37,938 nt of DNA from Gammaproteobacteria bacterium (GCA_022340215.1 JAJDOJ010000138.1:1-37938), one strand, 5' to 3'. Shown: positions 7,226-15,482, numbered from the stretch's first letter. Translations and numbers: made by a program. Notes: generated by a model not told the origin, from the sequence alone.

Positions 7226-7936
7226 TCAGGACTTGTTCTCAATCTGTCGTACCAGGTGTTTGGTGATGCCGGCCCGCTGCCGTGAGAAATCCTCCAGTGC
7301 GTGGCGTCCGCCGCTGGCGTAGACGGCGACAGCGCTCAGCAGGTCGCGCAATTCGTTCGGGCTCCCGGAATCGAAACGGCAGCACGCGCCACCGGTGAGA
7401 CGCGCGATCTGCTCGAAGACCCCGCGGGCCCGCCGGTCGTCACCCTCGTGGAACATGAATGCCGGCACTCCCAGAAGGCCGAGTTCTCCGGCACGATCGC
7501 AAAGCGCATCCGCGTCCTCCTCGACGCAGTCTCCCACAAATACCAGGGCGTCGACGCGTTGTCGTCGTGCCTCGGCGACGGCGTGCTTCAGGACCTTGCC
7601 GATCTGCGTATAGCCGCCTACGCAACTGACCGCGCCGAGGGCTCCGAGAAGACCGTCCTTGTCCCGGTGCCAGCGTGAGGCACGACACTCCGAATAGCCC
7701 CGATAATATACAAGCTGCACCGAAAGCCCGCCCAGCGACGCGGTTTCCTCGAACATCCTCGCCTGGATATGTGATGCCTGGTCCCAGGTGGGCTGGCGGC
7801 TGGCTGTGGCGTCCATGGCGAAGATCAACCGGCCTCCGTGGCCCGCCGGCCTGACATTCGGGCTGCGGTTGACCGAATCGATGAAGCCATCGATCTCGGA
7901 ACGGGAGGACCTCGCGGGGAGTTTGCTGCCTGCCAT
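7226..7936 (-). CDS. VWA-domain protein upstream of the membrane J-protein
   Basis: The product is 236 residues with no signal peptide. A von Willebrand factor A fold is indicated by GRLIFAMDATASR (residues ~35-47, a MIDAS-like DATAS metal site), GGYTQIGKVL (conserved Thr) and DALVFVGDCVEEDAD (third metal-site Asp). VWA proteins mediate metal-dependent protein contacts. It forms a two-gene minus-strand unit with the J-protein, so the pair may present clients to Hsp70. The target is unknown. Confidence 0.75.
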   Translation of the reverse strand: MAGSKLPARSSRSEIDGFIDSVNRSPNVRPAGHGGRLIFAMDATASRQPTWDQASHIQARMFEETASLGGLSVQLVYYRGYSECRASRWHRDKDGLLGALGAVSCVGGYTQIGKVLKHAVAEARRQRVDALVFVGDCVEEDADALCDRAGELGLLGVPAFMFHEGDDRRARGVFEQIARLTGGACCRFDSGSPNELRDLLSAVAVYASGGRHALEDFSRQRAGITKHLVRQIENKS

Positions 7937-8094
7937 TGGGTTGCCGGGCCTGGACGGGAGATCCGCGCAGCCGCGCGGCGTTGGGTCTATATTCTATCCC
8001 ATTGGTGTTCGCTTCGGCGTAAGCCCGGGATCGAGACTCGCGAGTCTCGACGGGCCGACACGCCACGCGGGCCGGTGTGCCGAGGGCTGTCGTT

Positions 8095-8445
8095 ATGTCA
8101 GCGCGAAAGCTGTGTCACTTGACGCTGCTCTGCCTCCTTGTCGGGTCGTTCGCTGCGGGGCCCGCACACGGGTTCTTTTTCTGTATGAGCGGGCGTGGAG
8201 GCGGTGGCATGCGTTCCCCTTCTGTCGGTCCCGTCGGCTGGCCGATCGGGATGCCGGCCCCGGCAGGGTTCCCGATACCGCGGCGATCCGCGGTAATGCT
8301 CATGTCCCCGGTGTCGCGGGACTATGAAGACGCGGTACGCGCTTCACAACCCGAATTGTCCAGGCAAAATCAGCGACGCACGAACCCCTGGCGGTCCTTG
8401 GGCGCGGACCGGGTTCAGGTCCCGGAACCGGAGCGCGAATACTAG
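8095..8445 (+). CDS. Small exported protein, Gly/Pro/Arg-rich
   Basis: The product is 116 residues from ATG 8095. GTG 8077 is an in-frame alternative but would put extra residues in front of a clean signal peptide. Residues 1-26 form a signal sequence (positive start MSARK, hydrophobic core LTLLCLLVGSFAAG, cleavage near AHG). The mature part starts with FFFCM and a Gly-rich stretch, then a Pro-rich segment, and ends charged (PEPEREY). One Cys remains in the mature part. I do not recognise the family. It lies in the direction of the proton-channel pair, 191 bp upstream. Confidence 0.6.
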   Translation: MSARKLCHLTLLCLLVGSFAAGPAHGFFFCMSGRGGGGMRSPSVGPVGWPIGMPAPAGFPIPRRSAVMLMSPVSRDYEDAVRASQPELSRQNQRRTNPWRSLGADRVQVPEPEREY

Positions 8446-8636
8446 CCGGCGTCGGGCGGTTGCGGTTTGGCGGTCCGCCGGGTCGCGCAAACCCCTTCCT
8501 CGACAGGCCGCCGGCGCGGGATGTGCCGTATCTGCGATAATCCGAATCGCTCGCCCGGCATAGGGCGGGCAGGGCGAAATACAAGAACCAAACCGCCGGG
8601 TGGCCCGGGCATGCCGCCTACGCAAGGAGAGAACGG

Positions 8637-9563
8637 ATGACCAATATCAAGCGCAATTTCAGCCGAAACGTCCTGATCCGGCTGGGACTGCTCGGGGCCG
8701 TGGTTGCGGTCGCTATCGCCCTGAACTGGGAATTCATCTACAACTTCTATTTCGGCGATCAGCTGACCGTCACCGGCATGATCATCAATAGCGGTATCGC
8801 CCTGCTGTTCTTCCTGGGCATCGCCCGGATCGCCGACAACCTGCTGCGCTACGCTAGGGAGGAGGCCTGGCTGGCTAAATTCGTGCGGCACATGGAGGAG
8901 GGCGGTCTCAAGCCGACCGAGGGGATCCCGCCCTACTCGATCGTCTTTCAGCGTTATGCGACGGTCATGAAGATCAGCAGCCAGCACGCCCCGGTGAACC
9001 ACGCCGCCCTGGCCTCGATGCTCGTCGCCGCGGAGAGCACGCGCACCAGTTTCCCGAAGTTCATCAGCAATATCCTCATCCTGACCGGTGTGTTCGGCAC
9101 CATCGTCTCGCTCTCGATTGCGTTGCTCGGGGCGTCGGCTCTGCTGGAGTCCGCGGATGATCTCGGTAACATGAACCTCGTCATTCACGGCATGGCCACG
9201 GCGCTCTCCACGACCATGACCGCGATCATCTGCTACCTCTTCTATGGCTACTTCTATCTGAAGCTGACCGATGCCCAGACCTATCTTCTCAGCGGCGTGG
9301 AACAAGCCACCACCGTCTATCTGATGCCGATGCTGAACCACGATCCTGAAGGTCTGGTACATCAGGTTGGCCAGCTGGTGATGGCCTTGCGGGAGACCGC
9401 CAGGACCATGCAGACCTCGCAGATCGATTTCGCCCAGGCCGGCGAGCAGTTGCGCGACGTCATTGCCCAGCTTCGCGATTCGGCCCTGATGGTGACCCGC
9501 GACGTCGGTAAGATCAGACGGCACCTGCGCGAGGGCTTCCGTCTGCCGGAGGCTGCGGAATGA
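8637..9563 (+). CDS. MotA/TolQ/ExbB-like proton channel subunit
   Basis: The product is 308 residues, with a good Shine-Dalgarno (AAGGAGAG) before ATG 8637. Four hydrophobic segments lie at about residues 12-32, 45-65, 141-168 and 183-208, with a long cytoplasmic loop between TM2 and TM3 and a helical tail after TM4. This is the MotA-like layout. TM3 (LTGVFGTIVSLSIALLG) and TM4 (GMATALSTTMTAIICYLF) carry the small-residue and Thr/Ser pattern that lines MotA/ExbB proton paths. It overlaps the next gene by four bases (ATGA). Together they should form an inner-membrane proton-driven motor or force transducer. It is too diverged to assign to MotA, TolQ, ExbB or ZorA. Confidence 0.8.
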   Translation: MTNIKRNFSRNVLIRLGLLGAVVAVAIALNWEFIYNFYFGDQLTVTGMIINSGIALLFFLGIARIADNLLRYAREEAWLAKFVRHMEEGGLKPTEGIPPYSIVFQRYATVMKISSQHAPVNHAALASMLVAAESTRTSFPKFISNILILTGVFGTIVSLSIALLGASALLESADDLGNMNLVIHGMATALSTTMTAIICYLFYGYFYLKLTDAQTYLLSGVEQATTVYLMPMLNHDPEGLVHQVGQLVMALRETARTMQTSQIDFAQAGEQLRDVIAQLRDSALMVTRDVGKIRRHLREGFRLPEAAE

Positions 9564-10507
9564 GTATCGGCGACGGGTTCGTCGACCTTCGGGCGAACAT
9601 CGACGCCACCGCCGACGGCAACGAGAGTTTCTGGCCTTCGTTCACAGACATCATGACGGTGATCGTGATGATCTTCCTGCTCGCCAGCACCGTATTGATC
9701 CTCCGCAACTGGGAGCTGGTCGCCGAACTGCGTGCGACGATCGTCGCCGAACGGGAGGCCTCGGCTCAGGTCCAATCGGCCACCAAGGCAAACATCACGC
9801 TGGAGGAGCAACTCGCCCAGGCGGAGCACCAGATCTCGGTCATGCGTATGTGGCTCATGCAGGTCCGCGAGGAAAACGAGGAAAATCTCAAGCAGCTCTC
9901 GAAGAAGGACGCACAACTGGCCGCCGTCGACGCGGAGCGACGGCAACTGTCGGATTTCAAGGTGTCGTCGCAGCGCCGGATCGAGTCGCTAGAGGAGCAG
10001 TTCAGGCTGGTCAACGAGCAGCTCGCGAGCCTCCGCGAGGTCCACGGCCGCCAGGAGGCGCGGTTGCGCTCGACACTCGAGGAGCTCGACACGCAAATGC
10101 GAGAAAACCGGACGCAGGCCGACGAACTGGTGCGCCTGCGCCAGGCCGATGAGGGTGCGACCCGACAGCTGGCCGACATTCAGGGAGAGTACGACCGGCT
10201 GAAGGTGCAATACGACAAGCTCGTCAGACCCGCACGAACGGCTCAGGGCAAGCACGTCGTGGAGGTCCGCTTCGTCAAGTCGGGCGGTAAGCCGAAAATA
10301 AGCTATCGAGAGGTCGATCGGTCGGCAACGTTGACGCCGGTCAACCGCGAACAGCTGGAGCGGCGCCTGGGACGCCTCAAGGCGCAATACGGTGACAAGC
10401 TCTATGTCAAGATCGTCATACCCGAAGACAGCGGATTATCCTACAGCGAGGCCTGGAATTTCACCAAGACGCTACTGAACCGATACGATTACTACGGGGT
10501 TCCTTAG
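9560..10507 (+). CDS. ExbD/MotB-like partner with a long periplasmic coiled coil
   Basis: The product is 315 residues. One membrane helix lies at ~28-48 (WPSFTDIMTVIVMIFLLAST), with Asp30 in the position of the proton-binding Asp of MotB and ExbD. Residues ~50-222 are a continuous charged coiled coil (for example LEEQLAQAEH, RRIESLEEQFRLVNEQLASL). The last ~85 residues look like the ExbD/TolR periplasmic fold: NREQLERRLGRLKAQYGDKLYVKIVIPED, then SYSEAWNFTKTLL. No OmpA-type peptidoglycan-binding domain is visible, unlike MotB or ZorB. ATG 9560 overlaps the channel-subunit stop. The role is not known; the pair may transmit proton-motive force across the periplasm. Confidence 0.8.
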   Translation: MSIGDGFVDLRANIDATADGNESFWPSFTDIMTVIVMIFLLASTVLILRNWELVAELRATIVAEREASAQVQSATKANITLEEQLAQAEHQISVMRMWLMQVREENEENLKQLSKKDAQLAAVDAERRQLSDFKVSSQRRIESLEEQFRLVNEQLASLREVHGRQEARLRSTLEELDTQMRENRTQADELVRLRQADEGATRQLADIQGEYDRLKVQYDKLVRPARTAQGKHVVEVRFVKSGGKPKISYREVDRSATLTPVNREQLERRLGRLKAQYGDKLYVKIVIPEDSGLSYSEAWNFTKTLLNRYDYYGVP

Positions 10508-10565
10508 GCTTCGGCGCGCCCTTTGCATTTCCGTACCCGAGGGCAGTGCCGGCCAACAGGGTTGG

Positions 10566-11123
10566 CTACGGCAGTTCGAGGTCCGCGATCGGGCGCAGCG
10601 TGGTCTGCATCTCAAGAAAAGAGACATGCTCTCCCAGACCGGGGTCGTCGAGTTGCTGACAGACCAGTTTTGTCGCCAGGGACTGCGTGGAAGGGCGCAG
10701 CGCCATCAGTGTCTTGTACATCTCATCGGTCGGGCCCTCGTCGCCTCCGCCGGAGGCAAGCGTCATCGCCGGTCCGGCCAGCCGTGCACCGCCGATCTCG
10801 CCAATGGGGATGATGTCCACTCGCCGTGCAACGGCGATAATGTCGAAGGTACCCGGTTCGATGGTTTGCCCGGTATCCTTGAGGTGCTTGACACGTAACC
10901 TGCAGTTGGGCGCATACTCGTCGACCGCGCCCGTCGGGTAGACGACCCCGTTCTGGATGGAAACACTGAGCTGATGGGGTGGAATTTCGATCGTCTTGTT
11001 CAGTGTCAGCGTGGAATGAATGGGCGGAACAAAATGTGGCGAACTCACGTCCTTGACAGCCTGGCTGGCGCAGGCGGTCAGAAGCAACGATGCCGCTGCC
11101 AGGATACTTGCGCTGAGGGGCAT
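10566..11123 (-). CDS. Predicted outer-membrane lipoprotein, unknown family
   Basis: The product is 185 residues. The signal peptide ends in lipobox LTAC at residues 15-18, and the residue after Cys is Ala, so sorting to the outer membrane is expected. The mature part has no domain I recognise. It contains beta-rich stretches (LNKTIEIPPHQLSVSIQNG, DIIAVARRVDIIPIG) and a Gly-rich loop SGGGDEG. It is convergent with the proton-channel pair, whose end is 58 bp away, and divergent from the DUF1461 gene. It could be an outer-membrane contact for the coiled-coil protein, but only proximity supports that. Confidence 0.7.
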   Translation of the reverse strand: MPLSASILAAASLLLTACASQAVKDVSSPHFVPPIHSTLTLNKTIEIPPHQLSVSIQNGVVYPTGAVDEYAPNCRLRVKHLKDTGQTIEPGTFDIIAVARRVDIIPIGEIGGARLAGPAMTLASGGGDEGPTDEMYKTLMALRPSTQSLATKLVCQQLDDPGLGEHVSFLEMQTTLRPIADLELP

Positions 11124-11200
11124 GTTTGGATCTCCGGATGAGGCTGTCTGTAGTGGGATGTCACCGGGGCGAATGTGCCGCTAACCCGTGCGATTGAGAC

Positions 11201-11821
11201 ATGCTAGGAATTGAAAGATTCAGGGAACCGTTGCGCCGCGTCGGCCTGTTCTTTTCGCTATTGTACCTCACGATCTGGCTTCCCCTGGCTTACGTCATCT
11301 ACCTTCCCTTCTGGTACCACACGAGCTGCGTCTGGAATGGGCGCTGCGCCGTCGTGGGTGAAGCGGTGATTTCTGCCGGCGTCAGCGAACTGACCGCCTA
11401 TTTTCGCCATCAGGGTGACCTCGTGAACCGCTGGTCGACCAAGGAAAAACTGCACCTGGCCGAGGTGCGGGTTATCTATGACCGGATGTCCCTCGTGTCG
11501 ATCGTCGCGATCGTCGTGCTGGCGGTCACGGCGAATTGCCGGCTGATACGGCGTTACGGTCTGGTGAATGCCGGGATCGTCGTCTCGCTCGTCGTCGTCC
11601 TGCCGTTCTTCAAGACCTTCTGGATGGAGGTCTTTCACCCGTTGCTGTTCGACAACGAACTGTGGCGGACCAACCCCAAGGACCTGACCTGGTATCTCAC
11701 GCCACGCACCTATTTCAGATACACGATCCTCCTGCTGATCTTGCTGACCGTGCTGCTCAACGTTTTCCTGGTGTTGGGTTGCCGGAGATTCGCATCCTCC
11801 AGCGGGGTTGGAAATCCCTGA
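11201..11821 (+). CDS. DUF1461 family integral membrane protein
   Basis: The product is 206 residues with four hydrophobic segments (near residues 16-40, 98-114, 124-143 and 172-194). The family hallmark is the segment FHPLLFDNELWRTNP near residue 145, followed by YLTPRTYF, the pattern typical of DUF1461 (TIGR01906) proteins. The biochemical role of the family is not established. It is followed by a strong hairpin at 11850-11873. Confidence 0.75.
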   Translation: MLGIERFREPLRRVGLFFSLLYLTIWLPLAYVIYLPFWYHTSCVWNGRCAVVGEAVISAGVSELTAYFRHQGDLVNRWSTKEKLHLAEVRVIYDRMSLVSIVAIVVLAVTANCRLIRRYGLVNAGIVVSLVVVLPFFKTFWMEVFHPLLFDNELWRTNPKDLTWYLTPRTYFRYTILLLILLTVLLNVFLVLGCRRFASSSGVGNP

Positions 11822-11849
11822 ACACGTGACATCGGGGGCGACCCGCCTG

Positions 11850-11873
11850 ATCGGACCGGTCGCCCGGTCCGAT
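11850..11873. terminator. Hairpin between convergent genes, likely bidirectional terminator
   Basis: A perfect 9-bp stem (TCGGACCGG at 11851-11859 with CCGGTCCGA at 11864-11872), extended by an A-T pair, closes a 4-nt loop. It lies between the convergent ends of the DUF1461 gene (11821) and the 102-residue gene (11932). There is no long T-tract. Confidence 0.6.
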
Positions 11874-11931
11874 TGCCGCTGCTGAATCTCTCCGGCGCCC
11901 GCCATTCCTCGCGCATCGCGGCGAGATCGGC

Positions 11932-12240
11932 CTACTCGGCTTCCAGACCGTTGCGGTGGGTGTCGTTGATGCGGATCAGCAATTGACGAAAAGGGAGCAC
12001 GGAGGGTGCGGTTGCGACGACGATTGGCATGAAAGGCAGGTCCTCGCCACCGAAATCGTAGGTGTCCTGTGCGACTTCACGTTCGAGGTACCGCAACGCG
12101 GCCTCGAGCGGGTCGGTAAACTTCATCGAGTCTCCCATGTACTCCTCGTCGAACTCTGCGGACGCCCGCAGGTCGGCGGTCTCGAACAGGGCCTGCTGGA
12201 TGAGATCCCGGTACTCCTGCATGGTTCTGGCTCGTATCAT
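11932..12240 (-). CDS. Conserved hypothetical acidic protein
   Basis: The product is 102 residues from ATG 12240; Met7 is an alternative start. It is acidic and helical in the first half (YRDLIQQALFETADLRASAEFDEEYMGD), then has a GGEDLPFMPIVVAT segment and an amphipathic end. The pattern resembles a small protein seen in gammaproteobacteria and sometimes mislabelled as a GspF protein, but it has no membrane helix and no GspF domain. The function is unknown. The hairpin element at 12313 lies 72 bp upstream. Confidence 0.6.
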   Translation of the reverse strand: MIRARTMQEYRDLIQQALFETADLRASAEFDEEYMGDSMKFTDPLEAALRYLEREVAQDTYDFGGEDLPFMPIVVATAPSVLPFRQLLIRINDTHRNGLEAE

Positions 12241-12312
12241 CTCGTGGGCCTCCCGTGGGCGTTGCCGTGCTCCGCGTGCTGCAGCCGTCTCGCTTGGTCG
12301 CTCGGCGTTTCC

Positions 12313-12477
12313 TTAGGCGATATCTGTCAAATGACATACCATCCTGCTTGTCTTTGTCGTCCGTCCTCTGCGTTGCGACAACCGTTGCATAGGTTGACTA
12401 TGCGCCTGTTGTCACGCCTTGATGACAAACGAAAATCCGGCGCGATCTGGTATGCCATTTTCCGGCAATCGCCTTAA
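12313..12477 (+). mobile_element. MITE-like hairpin element, copy 1
   Basis: This 165-bp segment is nearly identical, in inverted orientation, to 27915-28077. Its ends are imperfect inverted repeats of about 30 bp: the left end TTAGGCGATATCTGTCAAAT and onward pairs with a right end that reads TTAAGGCGATTGCCGGAAAA on the other strand. The inside is also palindromic, centred on GCATAG-GTTGA-CTATGC, so the whole unit can fold into one long hairpin. It holds no coding frame. It resembles a non-autonomous miniature element mobilised in trans. No transposase is in the window. Confidence 0.85.
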
Positions 12478-12480
12478 TGC

Positions 12481-12529
12481 ACGCATAAGTGCTATTGATT
12501 CCGCCTCGCCGCGATTATGCGTATATACT
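12481..12529 (+). promoter_or_regulatory. Possible operator/promoter region of the cytochrome genes
   Basis: An 8-bp inverted repeat (ACGCATAA at 12481-12488, TTATGCGT at 12515-12522) is followed by TATACT at 12524-12529, a good -10 match. No convincing -35 lies at 17 bp, so activator dependence is possible. It precedes the cytochrome c start by about 170 bp. The assignment is tentative. Confidence 0.3.
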
Positions 12530-12697
12530 ATTGCGCCCGCGCTGGACCGGGCCAGGCAGCACTGGGCGACCTGCTCGTAGTACCCAGGCCGCGTGATGAG
12601 GCCGGCTGCTGCCCCGGGTCGGATTCGCGTCTCCCCGGACACGATCGTCAGTTTTCTGTATGGAGCAAACCCGTCCCTACCTCAGGAGGTACTATAG

Positions 12698-13027
12698 ATG
12701 AATCGACAAATGGCCGCATTGTTGTGCGGTGTGATTGCGGCAGTTGGATTTTCGGCGTCCGCCATGGCCGCCGGAGATGCCAGTAAGGGCCGTTTCCTGG
12801 CCGCGACCTGCATGGGTTGCCATGGCATACAGTCGTACACGAACGTGTATCCGACCTACCATGTGCCCAAAGTCGGCGGCCAGCACGCGGACTACATCGT
12901 GGCTGCCTTGAAGGAGTACAAGTCGGGGGGAAGAAATCATCTCACCATGCGAGCGCAGGCCACCAGTCTCTCTGATCAGGACATGGCGGACATCGGTGCC
13001 TATTTCGCCTCTTTCAAGGACCAATGA
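12698..13027 (+). CDS. Small monoheme cytochrome c (c553/c4-type), periplasmic
   Basis: The product is 109 residues with an excellent Shine-Dalgarno (AGGAGGT, 8 nt before ATG). It has a signal peptide of about 24 residues ending AMA, one heme-binding site CMGCH at ~38-42, and a Met in HLTMRAQA as the likely distal ligand. The C-terminal helix DQDMADIGAYFAS is typical of class I cytochromes. It should shuttle electrons in the periplasm. The next gene, 16 bp downstream, is a paralogue, so the pair is probably co-transcribed. Confidence 0.9.
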   Translation: MNRQMAALLCGVIAAVGFSASAMAAGDASKGRFLAATCMGCHGIQSYTNVYPTYHVPKVGGQHADYIVAALKEYKSGGRNHLTMRAQATSLSDQDMADIGAYFASFKDQ

Positions 13028-13043
13028 CCGCGGGAAATTACCA

Positions 13044-13373
13044 ATGAAACATCTCAATATCGCCCTTGCGGGGTTGCTGGCCCTGCTGGCCATAAATACA
13101 GCCTTCGCAGGTGACCCGACCGCCGGAAAGGAAAAATCGGCTGCCTGCGCAGCCTGCCACGGAGCCGACGGAAATGCCCCGACGGCAAATTTTCCGAGAC
13201 TGGCGGGACAGTATGAAGATTACCTGCTTCAGGCGCTCAAGGAATACAGGTCCGGCGCAAGGACCAACCCGATCATGGTGGCCCAGGTCGCCGCGCTTAG
13301 CGATGCGGACATGGAAAACCTTGCTGCGTACTTCGCCGAGCAGAAGGGTCTGATCGCTATCGATATCGAATAA
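13044..13373 (+). CDS. Second small monoheme cytochrome c (c553/c4-type)
   Basis: The product is 109 residues from ATG 13044. The signal peptide ends around AFA, the heme site CAACHG is at ~35-40 with the classical GADGN after it, and Met in NPIMVAQVA is the likely distal ligand. It aligns along its length with the preceding cytochrome (DYxxxALKEYxSGxR and LSDxDMxxxxAYFA shared), so the two arose by duplication. Each looks like one half of diheme cytochrome c4. A perfect hairpin terminator follows. Confidence 0.9.
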   Translation: MKHLNIALAGLLALLAINTAFAGDPTAGKEKSAACAACHGADGNAPTANFPRLAGQYEDYLLQALKEYRSGARTNPIMVAQVAALSDADMENLAAYFAEQKGLIAIDIE

Positions 13374-13400
13374 CCCTGAACGCCGGTTGACTTTCGCATT

Positions 13401-13430
13401 CAGACGCAGGCCCGCTGGCGCCTGCGTCTG
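13401..13430. terminator. Strong bidirectional hairpin terminator
   Basis: A perfect 11-bp stem (CAGACGCAGGC at 13401-13411 with GCCTGCGTCTG at 13420-13430) closes an 8-nt loop. It lies between the end of the cytochrome pair (13373, plus) and the end of ibaG (13465, minus). The T-run after it is weak. Confidence 0.75.
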
Positions 13431-13464
13431 TCGATGGTTTGATGGAATCACTGCGGAAATGGGC

Positions 13465-13701
13465 CTATCGCGATTTCCATTCTTTAGGCGTATACGCCTT
13501 GATTGTCAGGGCGTGCAGTTCGCCACTGGCGATCTGCGCCTGGAGTGTTGCGTAGACGGTCTGGTGTCTTTTCACCGCGGACATCCCCTCGAACGCCGGG
13601 CTGACGACGGTCGCCTCAAACTTGCCTTCGTCGCCACTGACGTGCGCCTCGGAGTCGGCGATACCTTTCTCGATTAGTTGTTTGATACTGTCCGGATTCA
13701 T
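13465..13701 (-). CDS. ibaG: BolA-family protein IbaG
   Basis: The product is 78 residues, matching the E. coli IbaG/YrbA pattern: HVSGDEGKFEATVVSPAF, then FEGMSAVKRHQTVYATL and a C-terminus LHALTIKAYTPKEW. BolA-family proteins bind monothiol glutaredoxins through a shared iron-sulfur cluster and act in Fe-S trafficking and acid or redox stress. The His in KRHQTVY is close to the position expected for cluster-binding residues. It lies downstream of rnd on the same strand, separated by 188 bp. It usually sits near the mla/murA genes, which are not here. Confidence 0.9.
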   Translation of the reverse strand: MNPDSIKQLIEKGIADSEAHVSGDEGKFEATVVSPAFEGMSAVKRHQTVYATLQAQIASGELHALTIKAYTPKEWKSR

Positions 13702-13889
13702 GCTGCTTTACTCTCGATTTTCGTGTACCAATTCATGCGCCTGCAACGCGGGTGCGTATCCGGTGAGGACCGGAAACGCTCATAATGACTGTTCGCAGTA
13801 AACGTTTCCCTGTCACCTTTGGTCCTTCGGGGGCTGGGGTAACCGATTGTCAAGGCGATCGTGGGGGATTCGACGCGGATTCGGCGAAC

Positions 13890-15068
13890 TCATCGGGATG
13901 CCGCTGTCGGCGTTACCTGCGTCCCCTTCGAGCATTCAGGACATCTCCCCAGTGTCGTCGCCAGATAGGCCCGGACACGATCCCGTGTGAGGTCCGCGCG
14001 CCAACCCGCCTCGAGCCGGCTACCGGGTTTGCCACGCAGTAAACGAACGACGTCCGCGCGTGTGGCGAGAAAACCCGGAGACATCTGCTGCTCGTCTGCC
14101 AGGCTTCGGATCAGTTTCATCAGCCCGTCGTACAGCGAGCTCTCCTCGACCGAGGGTCTATTGTTGTCGCCTGTCTCGGGTAATTCATCCGGGGCAAGTT
14201 GCCTCGCCGCCTGCAGCAGGTTCACGATCCGCTTGCCGTGACGTCCGATGACCCGGTCGTTGATGCCGGAAACCCCGGCCAGCTTTTCGATCGTTGTCTT
14301 TTCGAGGCGTGAAAGTGCTAGGAGCGATTCGTCCGAAAGGATCCAGCGTCGTGGTCTGTTGCGCTCCCGGGCCACGGATTCCCGCCAGGTTGCCAGGGAC
14401 TTGAGGGCTGCGAGTTCCCTGCGGGACAATGCGTTGTGTCCGCGTACCTTGAGCCAGGCGTCTTCCACGGGATTCCCTGATTCCTGCGCGCTGACGATCC
14501 CGGAGAAATCCTCTTCCAGCCATCCCAGCCGCTGCCTGGCGCTCAGGTCTTTCCGAAGCCAGGAATAGGTCCTGCAAAGGTAGGCTACATCGTCCGCGGC
14601 GTACCGCAATTGCGCCGGGCTCAACGGTCGCCTGGACCAGTCGGTGCGGGTGTGCGACTTGTCCAGTTCCACCCTGCAGCATTTCACGACGAGTTCCCGA
14701 TAGCTGATCTGCTCTCCCAAACCCAGGGCCGCCGCGGCGACCTGCGTATCGAACAGGGGCGCCGGGACGCGACCGAAAAACTGTTGCAGCACTTCGAGGT
14801 CCTGTTGAGCGCTGTGAAATACCTTGACCGTCTTCGGGTCGAACAGAACCGGCACGATCGGTTCCAGGGACGGGCAGGTGATGGCATCGATGCACCAGAT
14901 CTGCTCCATTGTCCCGATCTGCAGCAGGCACAGCTTCGGGAAGTACGTTTTTACGCGCACGAACTCGGTGTCCAGGCAGATCCATGCCTCCCCGGACAGG
15001 TCGCGTGCGGCCTGTTCCAGGTCCCCGGTCGTCTCGATCAGCCGGTAATTTTCGTTCAGGGAAACCAT
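13890..15068 (-). CDS. rnd: Ribonuclease D
   Basis: The product is 392 residues from ATG 15068; a TTG at 15101 in the same frame is less likely. The DEDDy 3'-5' exonuclease motifs are present: ICLDTEF (Exo I), FHSAQQDLEVL (Exo II) and YAADDVAYL (Exo III, with Tyr four residues before the second Asp). A following HRDC domain is indicated by SRRELAALKSLATWRESVARERNRPR and the downstream ILSDESLLALSRL. It trims the 3' ends of tRNA and other stable RNA. The minus-strand start faces the RND adaptor gene across about 410 bp without a gene. Confidence 0.95.
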   Translation of the reverse strand: MVSLNENYRLIETTGDLEQAARDLSGEAWICLDTEFVRVKTYFPKLCLLQIGTMEQIWCIDAITCPSLEPIVPVLFDPKTVKVFHSAQQDLEVLQQFFGRVPAPLFDTQVAAAALGLGEQISYRELVVKCCRVELDKSHTRTDWSRRPLSPAQLRYAADDVAYLCRTYSWLRKDLSARQRLGWLEEDFSGIVSAQESGNPVEDAWLKVRGHNALSRRELAALKSLATWRESVARERNRPRRWILSDESLLALSRLEKTTIEKLAGVSGINDRVIGRHGKRIVNLLQAARQLAPDELPETGDNNRPSVEESSLYDGLMKLIRSLADEQQMSPGFLATRADVVRLLRGKPGSRLEAGWRADLTRDRVRAYLATTLGRCPECSKGTQVTPTAASR

Positions 15069-15482
15069 GCCGTTTGGGGTGCGGGAACTATCGTTCAACA
15101 AAAATCGTTGTGATATATTAGACTTTCAGGATGTGACATAAAAATAATTTTCCGCTGACACAGCGCAACAACTGCGATTTGCATTACGGGTTTGCGGGCT
15201 GGGGAACGTAAGGAAATCGCCGTACCAGGGGTGCGAGATGGTCAATTCATCCTGCTCGAAATTTTCCTTTCTTGCGCGTTCCGTTCTCCACGGTTCAAGT
15301 GCCAGGGACAACCGTAGCGAGGCAGGGCATCGCTTGCAAAGGCCGGGTGCGACACCGGTCCGGAAGAGGTGCTGCGACCGACCCGCGATCCACAGTCGAC
15401 CGGTGCTGTATATTCGCGCAGCCCTTTCCCGGGCAGCACGATGCCAATCGAACAACAATCACAAGGCGGTGGAGCACCAGGC
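15069..15482. other. Divergent intergenic region, rnd / RND adaptor
   Basis: No credible gene was found in either direction; the open frames here lack family features. The rnd-proximal part (about 15098-15180) is AT-rich and probably holds the rnd promoter. I could not place a convincing -35/-10 pair. Confidence 0.5.

Noticed and set aside
8637-10507. Assignment as Zorya ZorA/ZorB defence genes
   Set aside because: The second protein lacks an OmpA-like domain, the first lacks a long ZorA-like tail, and no ZorC/ZorD-type genes are adjacent.
10552-10566. Hairpin GCCAAC-AGG-GTTGGC as terminator of the ExbD-like gene
   Set aside because: Only a 6-bp stem without a T-run, running into the stop codon of the convergent lipoprotein gene; not strong enough to list.
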